Numbered from the stretch's first letter, positions 6,401-13,920 are shown. The stretch is 14,664 bases of DNA from Leptofilum sp050292445 (GCA_050292445.1 JBNKLQ010000149.1:1-14664), one strand, 5' to 3'. The notes: a model not told the origin generated them from the sequence alone. Program-made: numbers and translations.

Positions 6401-9044
6401 TCGCGCTACCTGTATTGCCAATGGTGAGCACACTGGTGCCGGGAGGTAAAACCGGGTTCGAGCTGAATGTAGCCGCTGTGCCAGTTGGATTACCGCTTAC
6501 ACTCAGGGTAACGGCATCACTGTAGCCCAGGATGGATAAGACATTTACATCATATACTGCATCTGCTGGGGCACAAATGTCCTGGCTGTTTGGTGTTACA
6601 TCCAATGAGAAGGTAGGTGTCTGGGCACAGTTGTAACAGACAATGGCAAAATCCTGATCTGTGCCATCGCCGCTATTAGGCACACCGTCACCCGCGATAT
6701 TAAAACCGGTTACGGTAATCTCAATCGCGCCATTGGTGCCAGGTGGTAGGAAGATGGCTTCATAGTTATTGAATGGATCGGCCGTACCGCCAGATACACT
6801 CCATTGACCTGAGAAGACATTGCCCAGGTAAGTTGTGCCATCGATAGTTGATGCCAGATTCAGATCATTGACCTGTGGGCTGGTGCCAACGGCCCCAGGC
6901 GCGTCGGTATAGGCCAACACAATACGCACAGGTCGGGACGGGTCGGCAGCTGCGCCTTCCCAGGTCCAGGTCTCGCCGCTGTTGTCAAAGATGACAGATT
7001 GATCCAGCAGATATTTGGCCGCATCATCAAACATATCAGACATGTTAGGCATACCATAACCCTGGCTGTTGCTCGGCAAGGTGTCATTGGCGTCCACGCC
7101 AGTCAGATAAGTGGGATGAGCAATCAGGTACGCTTTCATTACGGCCGCACTGGGAGATGCGACGCCATAGGTAGTTTCCAGCCAGTTGTAGGCCAACGAA
7201 GTAACACCAGCAACGGCAGGAGTAGAATGACTTGTACCAGAGGAAGAGGCAAAAACGGTCTGCCCAGAGGGCCGGTATTGATCACATACGCTGGACCCAT
7301 TGTAAGCGGCATTGGTGCTGGCTGTGCCCTGGATATGCGTACCGGGGGCAATTACTTCTGGTTTTATACGGCCGCCCGGTGCGGGACCACGGCTGGAAAA
7401 GCTGATGACATCCATCGCGTTATCAGCACCTGTGGAGCTAATGAGACAGCCATCTGTCCAGAGGCCATCTTCGTCAGAAGGACGCATATTCTCCGAGGCA
7501 CCAACGGTAATCATATTCTTTCCGTTGCCGGGTGAACCAATGGTAGCCGCGCTTGGGCCGGAATTACCTGCCGAAAAGACAAAAATCATTTGCTGGTTGC
7601 CAGCCTCGGTCAGATCTGCGTCGCGGGTACCGGCATCAAACGCCTGGGATGAGTCATCGTAAGTGCCCGCACAGCCAGAGCAGCCCCAAGAGTTGCTGCT
7701 AATCTGCGCGCCGTTGTCCTGAATACTTTGAATCAAACCAGCATCAGTGCCACCGCAGCCGCTCAAATCGAATGATGGGCCAAAAATACGGGTGCCAGCA
7801 AAACGGCCGAAAGGATTAATACCCAGGCCACGTTGAAATCCAAGCGGATCGCGGAAGGGGAAACCACCAGTCGTATCATAACCGCCAGCGATGCTTACGT
7901 TTATGTGCCCGTGCCCATCTACCCCCTCACCGGTAGCAGCACTAGTACAGTTGGCTACATAGCTGAGGCGTGTCGGGTTACTGATGTCGCCAAGCTGATG
8001 CAGTGTGTAGTCACCTGAATTGACCGTGCCGTTGCCAATCCCATCATCCGTTACGTCTACAATTGGATAGTCAGCCGGATTTGTGCTGAAGCCATAGCCG
8101 GACAACCAGGGCAGATAGCCTGGACCAGAAGGCCCAGATTGATCGCCATTGAAGTTGCCAGCGAGAATCTGTCCTTGAACCTCATCCAGAAGCTCGCGCT
8201 CCATCCGTTCCTCAATCCAATAAACGTCTGGCAAATTGGAGATGGCTTCAATGTCGCCCAGGCGCATAGTAAAATCGGCATTTTGGAATGCCAGCACTGG
8301 TGTCCAGGCCGTGTTTTGGTTGGTAGCCATGGCCTGTATGCTCTGTTCGCTATCTTCTTGACGCTTGTGCGTGACCATTTGAACGACGACCCTCACTGTC
8401 TCATCCGGATTTGTACTTGCATCCAGCCTCGCAGAAAGAGCCTGCCCAACCTTTAACGAGGTAGGAAATGGTTGACTAAATTGTAAAATATTTCCTTCAG
8501 CAATCATTCGATCTAGAAGCTCGCGGCTGTTGCCATTGGCCCAAAGTAGATAGCCATTTGTGGCAATGTATTGCATGAGTTTTGCCCCAGTGCTTTCCAC
8601 TTCGTGCAGCCACTCTTCTTTGATTGGGCCAACAAACTGGATTAGGTGCAGGGATTCCTCATATTGCGCTGCAGCTGTTGCGGATGCCGATGCTGCAGGC
8701 TGTGCCAGCTGCGTATCAATTGACACCTGGTCAAATAGCAGCTGATCCATATCGTTGACTACAAGTTGGGAACGCACGTCCGCCGGAAGTGCATTTAGCG
8801 TCGTTTCGCTAACGCGGTATAAGGCAAACGAACCATAATCGTGCCACAATGACACGCCATCATCGCTGGTATCGAGCACACCGGAAGGTGCTATTACTTT
8901 GAGAGTAGGTTCATCGTTGAGGTTGTTACTAGCAGAGAGATTATCTGGGGAAGCAGTTACTATAAGGATGATTAGCATGGCAATTATAAATAAAAAATGC
9001 CAAACTTTAACCTTAGGAATATTTCCTACTGATTCTATGCGCAT
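3462..9044 (-). CDS. Giant secreted KP-43-like subtilase (S8 serine peptidase) with tandem MAM/BACON-like modules
   Basis: This 1860-residue protein begins with a hydrophobic signal or anchor segment (about 13-30). Residues 130-200 and 205-285 resemble the KP-43 propeptide (LIQFVGPIKEEWLHEVE). The S8 catalytic domain spans about 326-682: Asp333 in VDVTDDGI, His378 in DGHGH, oxyanion Asn494 in SAGNSGP, and Ser605 in SSGTSHSTP. A beta-barrel domain typical of KP-43 enzymes follows (about 684-805), then an Ig-like segment (810-910) and an FN3 domain (913-1003). Three MAM-like jelly-roll modules (about 1008-1170, 1291-1452, 1573-1743) alternate with two BACON-like modules (1176-1286, 1458-1567). 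The last 110 residues resemble the PxKxF domain. The ATG at 9044 is preceded by GGAGGG, 6 bases away. It probably degrades extracellular protein, with the tail mediating adhesion. The protease call is firm; the tail-domain names rest on sequence style. Confidence 0.93.
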   Translation of the reverse strand: MRIESVGNIPKVKVWHFLFIIAMLIILIVTASPDNLSASNNLNDEPTLKVIAPSGVLDTSDDGVSLWHDYGSFALYRVSETTLNALPADVRSQLVVNDMDQLLFDQVSIDTQLAQPAASASATAAAQYEESLHLIQFVGPIKEEWLHEVESTGAKLMQYIATNGYLLWANGNSRELLDRMIAEGNILQFSQPFPTSLKVGQALSARLDASTNPDETVRVVVQMVTHKRQEDSEQSIQAMATNQNTAWTPVLAFQNADFTMRLGDIEAISNLPDVYWIEERMERELLDEVQGQILAGNFNGDQSGPSGPGYLPWLSGYGFSTNPADYPIVDVTDDGIGNGTVNSGDYTLHQLGDISNPTRLSYVANCTSAATGEGVDGHGHINVSIAGGYDTTGGFPFRDPLGFQRGLGINPFGRFAGTRIFGPSFDLSGCGGTDAGLIQSIQDNGAQISSNSWGCSGCAGTYDDSSQAFDAGTRDADLTEAGNQQMIFVFSAGNSGPSAATIGSPGNGKNMITVGASENMRPSDEDGLWTDGCLISSTGADNAMDVISFSSRGPAPGGRIKPEVIAPGTHIQGTASTNAAYNGSSVCDQYRPSGQTVFASSSGTSHSTPAVAGVTSLAYNWLETTYGVASPSAAVMKAYLIAHPTYLTGVDANDTLPSNSQGYGMPNMSDMFDDAAKYLLDQSVIFDNSGETWTWEGAAADPSRPVRIVLAYTDAPGAVGTSPQVNDLNLASTIDGTTYLGNVFSGQWSVSGGTADPFNNYEAIFLPPGTNGAIEITVTGFNIAGDGVPNSGDGTDQDFAIVCYNCAQTPTFSLDVTPNSQDICAPADAVYDVNVLSILGYSDAVTLSVSGNPTGTAATFSSNPVLPPGTSVLTIGNTGSATAGNYTLDIAADSTVGTRNRSVDLNLYTAVPAAPDLLTPTDGATNVSFKPSFSWTAVAQASSYLVEVSDDPGFSNIVYSATVAGTSHTAATPLFASTTYYWRVTADNVCGNNTSTTFSFTTQAATMICNGAVVEFEDGIPADWEVVDNTGGAGIVWATTADASCGVGNLTNGSGEAACADSDAGGSPAVPYDTELVSNPFDLSGFGTAALDVKGYYRDISTGSNDRFEVDVWDGSVWNNALSWDEDHEPEDFSVNLSAYVGQPGIQVRFRYSGDGFDWYAQVDDVNLTCGTATAPVIDVSPGSLSASQGPGFVTTQALAITNSGGSNLDWSIAETDTTCTSPADVPWLSVSPDAGTTIPLDTTAVNVSFDSTGLVPGDYTANLCVASNDTATPQVQVPVTLTVEPPEVLICNGPAIGFEQGIPSGWQVVDNEGTGVVWTTTADAACEIANLTNGTGEAACVDSDATGFPAVPYDTELWTPLTDLSGWGAVVLDAKAYYRDITTNGNDRFEVDVWNGSTWTTELSWDEDHEPEDFSVNLSAYAGLPDTRVRFRYFGDGFDWYAQVDDIALTCVEAGPPSLAVEPTTISAAQGAGIVSSQSVSITNNGASPLDWSINETDTDCTTPADVSWLSVSPDVGSTIPLGSTAVDVTFDSTGLAPGDYSANLCIDSNDPVTPTASVSVSLTVLPPFALSCNGPLADFNGGLPPGWQVVDNEGSGVVWGTIADAGESGNYTGGTGDAATASSDAAGSVQYDTEFRTYAFDLSDWHTYDEISLHYLANYQNFAGRDFLDLDISTDGGATWTNLLSWNEDHGSFRGTTGEAVSIDLTPYAGMSNLQLRWHYYDPTTSDFDWYAQIDDVGLSCIYDFSGFFGAVKNPPQVNRAWARRTIPVIFSLNGYRGLDIFANDYPASQEIDCTTLEPIGPLTPTSSPGNSGLSYHNATDLYNYPWQTDSSWAGTCRQLVMQLDDGTDHVANFQFRP
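3816..4328 (-). repeat. Subtilase tail repeat, partial unit 3 (MAM-like only, diverged)
   Basis: Residues 1573-1743 begin SCNGPLADF and keep GWQVVDNEGSGVVW, LSWNEDH and DFDWYAQIDD, but have an altered middle. No BACON-like module follows; the PxKxF-like C-terminal region comes next. This unit is clearly older or under different constraint than units 1 and 2. Confidence 0.75.
4329..5174 (-). repeat. Subtilase tail repeat, unit 2 (MAM-like + BACON-like)
   Basis: Residues 1291-1572 form a 282-residue unit parallel to unit 1, with the same ICNG start, WDEDHEPEDFSVNLSAY, DGFDWYAQVDD and SWLSVSPDVG segments. The identical 40-base block at 4795-4834 points to recent duplication or gene conversion with unit 1. 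Confidence 0.85.
5175..6023 (-). repeat. Subtilase tail repeat, unit 1 (MAM-like + BACON-like)
   Basis: Residues 1008-1290 form a 283-residue unit that starts at MICNG and ends at EPPEVL. It contains the signature segments WDEDHEPEDFSVNLSAY, DGFDWYAQVDD and DVPWLSVSPDAG. It is homologous to the next unit. The 40 bases at 5641-5680 are identical to 4795-4834, exactly 846 bp away. Confidence 0.85.
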
Positions 9045-9395
9045 TTAAGACCCTCCATACGTCTAGGATGCTGTTATTAATTTTTAGGATATTAGTGGTA
9101 GAGACGCAGCCTAAAAGGATTTAAACAATAAGTCACCTCCTTCTTCACGCAAAAGGCTCAGGTCAGGTTTTGATGCTGGCTGCAATGGATCTGGGCATTA
9201 TTGAAGACAGTCCATGGAGAATCGATTGGGGACTGTGCATCTTTTTTGAAAAACGATGTTTGATTTAGCTTACTGCTCGATGAAGATATTTATTGACCAA
9301 TTAGGTCAGTGGATTCATTATGTACTGCAAAAATGGTGAAATCAAGCCATTACGATGAATTTGGTACTATCTTCTAGAAATTTTGACGTTACAAA
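9045..9395. other. 351-bp leader between manA and the subtilase gene, no gene seen
   Basis: This stretch holds the subtilase ribosome site (CCCTCC on the plus strand at 9051-9056) and presumably its promoter, for which no convincing hexamer pair was found. A second, perfect anti-16S complement, AAGGAGGTGA read on the minus strand (9133-9142), precedes only a five-codon TTG frame. A terminator-like hairpin lies at 9207-9236. The short open frame on the plus strand around 9171-9265 has no recognisable family and no ribosome site. No RNA family was recognised. Confidence 0.5.
9207..9247 (+). terminator. Possible hairpin with T-run inside the subtilase leader
   Basis: Arms ACAGTCC (9207-9213) and GGACTGT (9230-9236) enclose 16 bases that include the palindrome AATCGATT (9220-9227). 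TTTTTT follows at 9242-9247, five bases after the stem. On the plus strand this has the shape of a weak terminator, but no plus-strand gene lies immediately upstream. On the minus strand it would fold within the subtilase mRNA leader. The role is uncertain. Confidence 0.3.
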
Positions 9396-10385
9396 TCACC
9401 TGACGTAGCTTCGCAGCAGCACGGCCGTTTCCCCTGCTGTTACCGTAAATTCCCCCATCGCGGCTGGCAACAGCACAAAGCGCACGGCTGACAGCGCCAA
9501 GCCATTGACGGTAACAACACCCTCCGTCACTCCCCAAATTTCCAACGTTTCGCCCGTACAGTTTCCCTGAAAGGTTGCCCCGGCGGTCATTTCTACTCGC
9601 TCCGTGACAAAATAATCTGTTTCACAAAGCAGCGAGCGGATGACGCCATTTTCGCTGACGATCGGTTTCGGGGCACAAAGCGAAGGGGAAATCTGCTCAA
9701 AGTTGATCACATCTAACGCTTTGTCTACATGTAGCGGCCGTGGCTGCCCATTTGCCCCTGCCCGTCCCCAATCATAGACACGATAAGTGGTATTGGAGTT
9801 TTGCTGAATTTCGGCAATGAGCAAACCACCCATTATGGCGTGAAGGGAACCAGCAGGAACACAAACATGATCGCCACGTTTTACAGATAGTTTATGTAAA
9901 TAGTTGTTTAGTTGATCTTCTTTAATGGCTACGCGAAATTCTTTCGCGTTGATTTGATGAGAAACACCCAGAATAATTTCTGCATCTGGTTCAGCGTGCA
10001 AGACCACCCACATTTCGGTTTTCCCTAATTCGTTTCCTTCATTGGCCAAAGCATAATCATCCTGTGGATGCACCTGCACGGATAACGGCCGATTTGCGTC
10101 CAACAATTTTATGAGCAACGGGAACTTCCCCCGCTCCTGTGCCCAGGCGGAACGGCTACCAATCAGATCTAATCCCAATTCTTCATGGAGTTCAGTAAGG
10201 AGCCTGCCTTGGAAACGGCCGTTTGCCACCCGCGTCGTGCCATCTTCATGCCCAGCAATCTCCCAACTCTCGGCAATCACCCCTTCTGATGGCAGTTTGC
10301 GGCCCAGTTTTTCTAGGCTGCGTCCTCCCCAAATATAATCTTTTAAAACCGGTTCAAATAGCAAAGGATACAGATCTTTGGTCAT
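9396..10385 (-). CDS. manA: Mannose-6-phosphate isomerase, class I (short type)
   Basis: This enzyme interconverts mannose 6-phosphate and fructose 6-phosphate in the cytoplasm. It supplies mannose for glycan and nucleotide-sugar synthesis or feeds mannose into glycolysis. At 329 residues it matches the short Bacillus-type class I enzymes. Zinc ligands are visible in order: Gln104 and His106 in SVQVHPQDD, Glu124 in GKTEMW, and His182 in VPAGSLHAI. Arg202 in NTTYRVYDWGR is the expected active-site arginine. The N-terminal KDYIWGGRSLEKLG (about 15-28) and the cupin C-terminus are typical. The ATG at 10385 has GGAG 9 bases upstream. It is transcribed away from the TRAP binding protein and towards the subtilase, 351 bp away, so it is probably a separate transcript. 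Confidence 0.95.
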   Translation of the reverse strand: MTKDLYPLLFEPVLKDYIWGGRSLEKLGRKLPSEGVIAESWEIAGHEDGTTRVANGRFQGRLLTELHEELGLDLIGSRSAWAQERGKFPLLIKLLDANRPLSVQVHPQDDYALANEGNELGKTEMWVVLHAEPDAEIILGVSHQINAKEFRVAIKEDQLNNYLHKLSVKRGDHVCVPAGSLHAIMGGLLIAEIQQNSNTTYRVYDWGRAGANGQPRPLHVDKALDVINFEQISPSLCAPKPIVSENGVIRSLLCETDYFVTERVEMTAGATFQGNCTGETLEIWGVTEGVVTVNGLALSAVRFVLLPAAMGEFTVTAGETAVLLRSYVR

Positions 10386-10420
10386 TCAACGTGTCTCCAT
10401 CTCTAAATTAGCAAATCAAC

Positions 10421-10438
10421 TCGCCAAGTTTTTGGCGA
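10421..10438. promoter_or_regulatory. Palindromic operator candidate in the manA/TRAP divergent region
   Basis: TCGCCAA (10421-10427) and TTGGCGA (10432-10438) form a perfect 7-bp inverted repeat around GTTT. It lies in the 126-bp region between manA and the divergent binding-protein gene and covers the candidate -35 box of the latter. Either a repressor or activator site or a simple hairpin would explain it. Confidence 0.4.
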
Positions 10439-10460
10439 TGTCCCTATCTTACTATACAAT
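10432..10460 (+). promoter_or_regulatory. Candidate promoter of the TRAP binding-protein gene
   Basis: TTGGCG (10432-10437, 4 of 6 matches to the -35 consensus) is followed after 17 bp by TACAAT (10455-10460, 5 of 6 matches to the -10 consensus). It would give a leader of about 45 bases ending in the strong AGGAGG ribosome site at 10501-10506. The match is moderate, so this is tentative. Confidence 0.4.
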
Positions 10461-10511
10461 TTTTTCCACTACTATCATCTCATGTTTTCCTAAAACAAGA
10501 AGGAGGAAGAA

Positions 10512-11672
10512 ATGGAGCGCAGAGAATTTTTGGGCATGGCTACAAAAGGTGCTGCTGGCGCAGCGCTGATCGGTTTAGCCGGATGTCAGTCCGAGGAAAC
10601 CCCAGAAGTTGTCGAACAGGCACAAGAAACAGCCCAGGAGGTTCAAGACGTCATTGCTCAGGAGTCGGGATTTCCCGAAATTACCTGGGAAATGGCCACA
10701 AGCTGGCCATTGGCTTTAGATACCATTTATGGTGGTGCTGAAATTTTTGCCAACCGCCTGAGCCAAATCACAGGCGGCAAATTCACAGTACTTCCTCGTG
10801 CTGCCGGCGAATTAGTTGGCGGAACGGAAGTACTGGATGCTGTGGAATCTGGAGCACTGCAAATTGGCCATACGGCGTCCTACTATTACACAGGAAAAAG
10901 CCCAGCAACTGCTTTTGGCACAGCGCTGCCATTTGGCCTCACAGCCCGGCAACAGAATGCCTGGTTATACGAAGGCGGCGGGCTGCAATTAATGCAAGAT
11001 TTTTATGCAGGGCGCTTCAATATTATCCAGTTCCCGGCGGGCAACACCGGTGCGCAGATGGGCGGTTGGTACAACAAAGAAATCAATACGGCCGCTGACT
11101 TTGAAGGCCTGAAGATGCGTATCCCTGGACTGGGTGGTCAGGTTTATGACCGTCTGGGCGCTACTGTGCAGGTTATTCCTGGCGGTGAAATTTTCCAAGC
11201 ATTGCAAACAGGTGCGATTGACGCCACTGAATGGGTCGGCCCATATGATGATTATAAATTGGGCTTCCATACAGTTACCAAATATTACTATTATCCAGGC
11301 TGGTGGGAACCGGGACCAACGCTAGAAGTGCAAATCAACCTGGACGAATATAACAAACTGCCCGAAGAGTACAAGGCAGCTGTTCAAGCAGCGGCGGTTG
11401 ATGCCAACATGGGCATGCTAGCCCGCTACGATGTGAAGAACATTGGTGCCCTGGCGCAAATCCGTGACGAGTCTGAGGTTGAATTACGGCCGTTCTCCGA
11501 TGAAGTTCTTAGTGCGGCTCGCGATGCGTCCTTTGCCCTCTATGATGAGTTCAGCCAGCAAGACAGCGACTTCGCCGCCATCTTCACTCCGTGGAATGAT
11601 TTCCGGCAAAAAATCAGCGAATGGCACGGCTTCAATGAACTAACTTACCTGAACTACGTTGGCAACGCTTAA
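10512..11672 (+). CDS. dctP: TRAP transporter substrate-binding lipoprotein, DctP family, TakP-like
   Basis: This 386-residue protein captures a small organic acid outside the membrane and hands it to the DctQ-DctM permease. The N-terminus has a twin-arginine motif (RREFLG, residues 3-8) and a lipobox LAGC ending at Cys25, so it is probably exported folded by Tat and lipid-anchored. The linker at about 26-52 is rich in Glu and Gln. The mature part resembles the 2-oxoacid-binding TakP group: Gln182 in NTGAQMGGW, the hallmark ligand arginine Arg203 in LKMRIPG, Glu240-Trp241 in ATEWVGPYDD, and YYYYPGWWEPGP at 258-269. Pyruvate-type or lactate-type substrates are likely but not proven. AGGAGG lies 5 bases before the ATG. 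It stands alone on the plus strand, converging on its presumed permease genes and ending at the hairpin at 11691. Confidence 0.93.
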   Translation: MERREFLGMATKGAAGAALIGLAGCQSEETPEVVEQAQETAQEVQDVIAQESGFPEITWEMATSWPLALDTIYGGAEIFANRLSQITGGKFTVLPRAAGELVGGTEVLDAVESGALQIGHTASYYYTGKSPATAFGTALPFGLTARQQNAWLYEGGGLQLMQDFYAGRFNIIQFPAGNTGAQMGGWYNKEINTAADFEGLKMRIPGLGGQVYDRLGATVQVIPGGEIFQALQTGAIDATEWVGPYDDYKLGFHTVTKYYYYPGWWEPGPTLEVQINLDEYNKLPEEYKAAVQAAAVDANMGMLARYDVKNIGALAQIRDESEVELRPFSDEVLSAARDASFALYDEFSQQDSDFAAIFTPWNDFRQKISEWHGFNELTYLNYVGNA

Positions 11673-11690
11673 TTTGCCTAATCAAGTATA

Positions 11691-11727
11691 AAAAAAGGGA
11701 TGTGCTCGAAAAGCACATCCCTTTTTT
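11691..11727. terminator. Bidirectional rho-independent terminator between dctP and dctM
   Basis: AAAAAAGGGATGTGCT (11691-11706) and its exact complement (11712-11727) form a 16-bp stem around CGAAA. The A-run and T-run are built into the ends, so the element works on both strands. It lies 18 bp after the dctP stop and 19 bp beyond the dctM stop, ending both convergent transcripts. Confidence 0.92.
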
Positions 11728-11746
11728 GCTTTTAGACAGGTTTTCT

Positions 11747-13213
11747 CTAACCAGCCAGCTCAATCAGCCAGGTTACCGTGGCTGGGAAAAACATAACAAT
11801 CAACAAACCTATCCCCTGCAAAACCATAAACGGAATGGCCCCCTTATGAATATCTGAAGTTTGCACTTCATCTGGTTTTACACTTTGCAAGTAAAATAAG
11901 GAGAAGCCAACCGGCGGCGAAATAAACGCCATATTCAAATTGATGGCCATCATCACGCTGAACCAAACCAAATCAACCCCCAAAGCGATGGCTGCCGGGA
12001 CAAAAATAGGCATCACAATAAAGCTAATTTCCAAGAACTCCAAATTAATTCCCAAAAGGAAAACGGCAATATTAGCCACAACAATAAAACCCCAGAACCC
12101 ACCCGGCAATGAAGTCAAAAGCTCCTTGGCAAAGCGCTGTCCACCTAATTGATCGAATATCAAACCAAAAAACGTTGAACAAAACAGAATCATCAGGACC
12201 AATGCAGTGATATTGGCCGTTTGCCGTCCGGCCGTTTTAAGAACCTGCCAATTCATATTCTTATTCAAAAGTGCTAGCAGGCAGGCCCCAGCAGCCCCCA
12301 CTGCTCCGGATTCCGTAGGCGTAGCCCGGCCGGTAAAAATACTGCCCAAAACCAGAAAAATTAAGAATAACGGAGGCACCACAGAAACCAAAGTCTTCCG
12401 GGCCAAAGCCCAGCCATGCAATGTACGGGCCTCTAGCGGCAACGCAGGCGCATCTTCAGGACGAACAATGGCTACATAAATCACATAAAGCGCATATAGA
12501 CCCGCTAAAATCAACCCAGGAATGAGCGCACCCAAGAATAGATCGCCTACCGAAACCCCTACCTGGTCGCTCAGAACGACGAGTACCAGGCTGGGTGGCA
12601 GAAGCTGAGCCAGAGTCCCCGTGGAGATAATAATGCCTGTGGCCAGCTTATGCTCATAGCCATAACGCACCATGATTGGCAGCGACAAAATGCCCATCAC
12701 AATGACGGTGGCCGCCACAACGCCCGTAGCTGCTGCCAGAAGCGTGCCCACAATCACAACAGCCAGAGCCACCCCACCACGTACCGGCCCCAACAGAATA
12801 CCAATAGTCGTCAGTAGCTCTTCAGCCAGACCAGACTTCTCAAAAATTGCTCCCATGAACACAAAAAACGGGATTGCCAGCAGGGTGAAATCGGACATTG
12901 AGCCGAACCAGCGATTTTGTAGCAATATCAATCGGCTTAAAGGAAACAGCCCAGATGCTATACCAATTGCCCCAAACAAAATTCCCGTACCAGCAAAGGA
13001 GAAGGCAACTGGATACCCACTTAAAATGAGTGTCAGGAAAAAATCGAACATGACAATGGCATACCAGCGAGGATCCTGCGTAAGCGCAATGAGGACCCCA
13101 CAAATACCAAATGCCAATGCCGTCAAATTATAGGCGCGTAAGGCAGAATATCCTCTGCGCCACAATATGGGAAACAAAAATAATGATGCCAGGGCCAACC
13201 ATTGTAATACCAT
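11747..13213 (-). CDS. dctM: TRAP transporter large permease subunit DctM
   Basis: This is the main membrane subunit that carries substrate inward, driven by a sodium or proton gradient in characterised TRAP systems. At 488 residues it is very hydrophobic, with about a dozen membrane segments. Family signatures include SGYPVAFSFAG (about 65-75), LLAIPFFVFMGAIFEKSG (about 111-128), the glycine-rich RATPTESGAVGA near 300, and NLNMAFISPPVGFSLFYL near 435. The usual DctM start corresponds to roughly residue 55 here, so about 55 residues with two extra membrane segments precede it. The ATG at 13213 has GGGAG 7 bases upstream, whereas the internal Met55 lacks one, so the long form is preferred. It lies 35 bp after dctQ on the same strand, clearly one operon. 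Confidence 0.93.
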   Translation of the reverse strand: MVLQWLALASLFLFPILWRRGYSALRAYNLTALAFGICGVLIALTQDPRWYAIVMFDFFLTLILSGYPVAFSFAGTGILFGAIGIASGLFPLSRLILLQNRWFGSMSDFTLLAIPFFVFMGAIFEKSGLAEELLTTIGILLGPVRGGVALAVVIVGTLLAAATGVVAATVIVMGILSLPIMVRYGYEHKLATGIIISTGTLAQLLPPSLVLVVLSDQVGVSVGDLFLGALIPGLILAGLYALYVIYVAIVRPEDAPALPLEARTLHGWALARKTLVSVVPPLFLIFLVLGSIFTGRATPTESGAVGAAGACLLALLNKNMNWQVLKTAGRQTANITALVLMILFCSTFFGLIFDQLGGQRFAKELLTSLPGGFWGFIVVANIAVFLLGINLEFLEISFIVMPIFVPAAIALGVDLVWFSVMMAINLNMAFISPPVGFSLFYLQSVKPDEVQTSDIHKGAIPFMVLQGIGLLIVMFFPATVTWLIELAG

Positions 13214-13248
13214 TCTTTTTCTCCCTGCTTAAACCTAAGTTTCTGCTG

Positions 13249-13920
13249 TTATTCGATGCGAACGGGGGCCTCAATTTCAGGCAGTTCTATGCCAAACTGT
13301 TCTTGCCTTCCGGTGAGCACACTGATGAGTTTTATCACTTCCGCAACTGCTTGAAGCAGTAGGAACAAAAAGGCGAGGTACATCATGGATTTTATGGGAG
13401 CACGGTTTAGCCCATTTGGATCAGGTGAAATTTCACCACAATAACGTCCAGAAAGATCTAAAACATCAACAAAGTAGAGAACCCGATCCGCAGTAGTAGT
13501 GCTTTCATCCTCAAAGCACCACTCACCATTGGGCAAAACCCCCCAGGAGCTAAGGATGGGGTCCCAGGTAATGTAAAGGGCTAAAAGGCAAAAAGGCAAT
13601 AGGGCAATAAAATGGCCAACGAGGTCAATAGTAGCTTTTACCTTTGGGGATTGATCGGCAAACCAGAAATCAACTCGGACGTTGACTTGATTTTTTAAAA
13701 TGTAAGAGAAGCCTAGCAGGAAGATGAGTGTGTATAAATACCACTGAAGCTCAATGACAATATTATTTGTCAGTTTATGGCCTGTGACCTGCCCAGTGTA
13801 GCGTAGGACCACGTTGAGAAAACCGGTTAAAACTGTTATGAGAACGATATAGACGGGGAGAGTGCCAAGCCATTCAGTGAATGCATCACTAAGTACGACA
13901 TACTTGCGCAATATTGTCAT
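13249..13920 (-). CDS. dctQ: TRAP transporter small permease subunit DctQ
   Basis: This is the small membrane subunit that pairs with DctM to form the TRAP permease. Four membrane segments lie at about 22-40, 58-76, 98-118 and 178-200. The DctQ signature ELQWYLYTLIFLLGFSYI (57-74) is followed by NQVNVRVDFW, and DPNGLNRAPIKSMM (167-180) leads into the last helix. The frame extends to a TTG at 13962, but ATG at 13920 has GAGAGG 7 bases upstream, so the 223-residue form is chosen. The loop between helices 3 and 4 (about 119-177) is long and acidic and contains Cys135 and Cys161. It follows the ligase stop by 63 bp and precedes dctM by 35 bp. A weak TTGATA-17-TATTCA promoter is possible in the gap, or it may be read through from ligA. 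Confidence 0.9.
   Translation of the reverse strand: MTILRKYVVLSDAFTEWLGTLPVYIVLITVLTGFLNVVLRYTGQVTGHKLTNNIVIELQWYLYTLIFLLGFSYILKNQVNVRVDFWFADQSPKVKATIDLVGHFIALLPFCLLALYITWDPILSSWGVLPNGEWCFEDESTTTADRVLYFVDVLDLSGRYCGEISPDPNGLNRAPIKSMMYLAFLFLLLQAVAEVIKLISVLTGRQEQFGIELPEIEAPVRIE

Noticed and set aside
6999..7535. Long open frame (178 codons) on the plus strand, antisense to the subtilase
   Set aside because: It lies wholly opposite the conserved S8 catalytic domain, has no ribosome site and no recognisable family; it is a by-product of the codon composition of the real gene. The same applies to the other antisense frames in the subtilase, ligA and dctM.
9171..9265. Short plus-strand frame in the manA-subtilase gap, followed by a T-run
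   Set aside because: About 30 codons, no ribosome site, and no similarity I recognise. I considered a transposase remnant but could not match any family motif.
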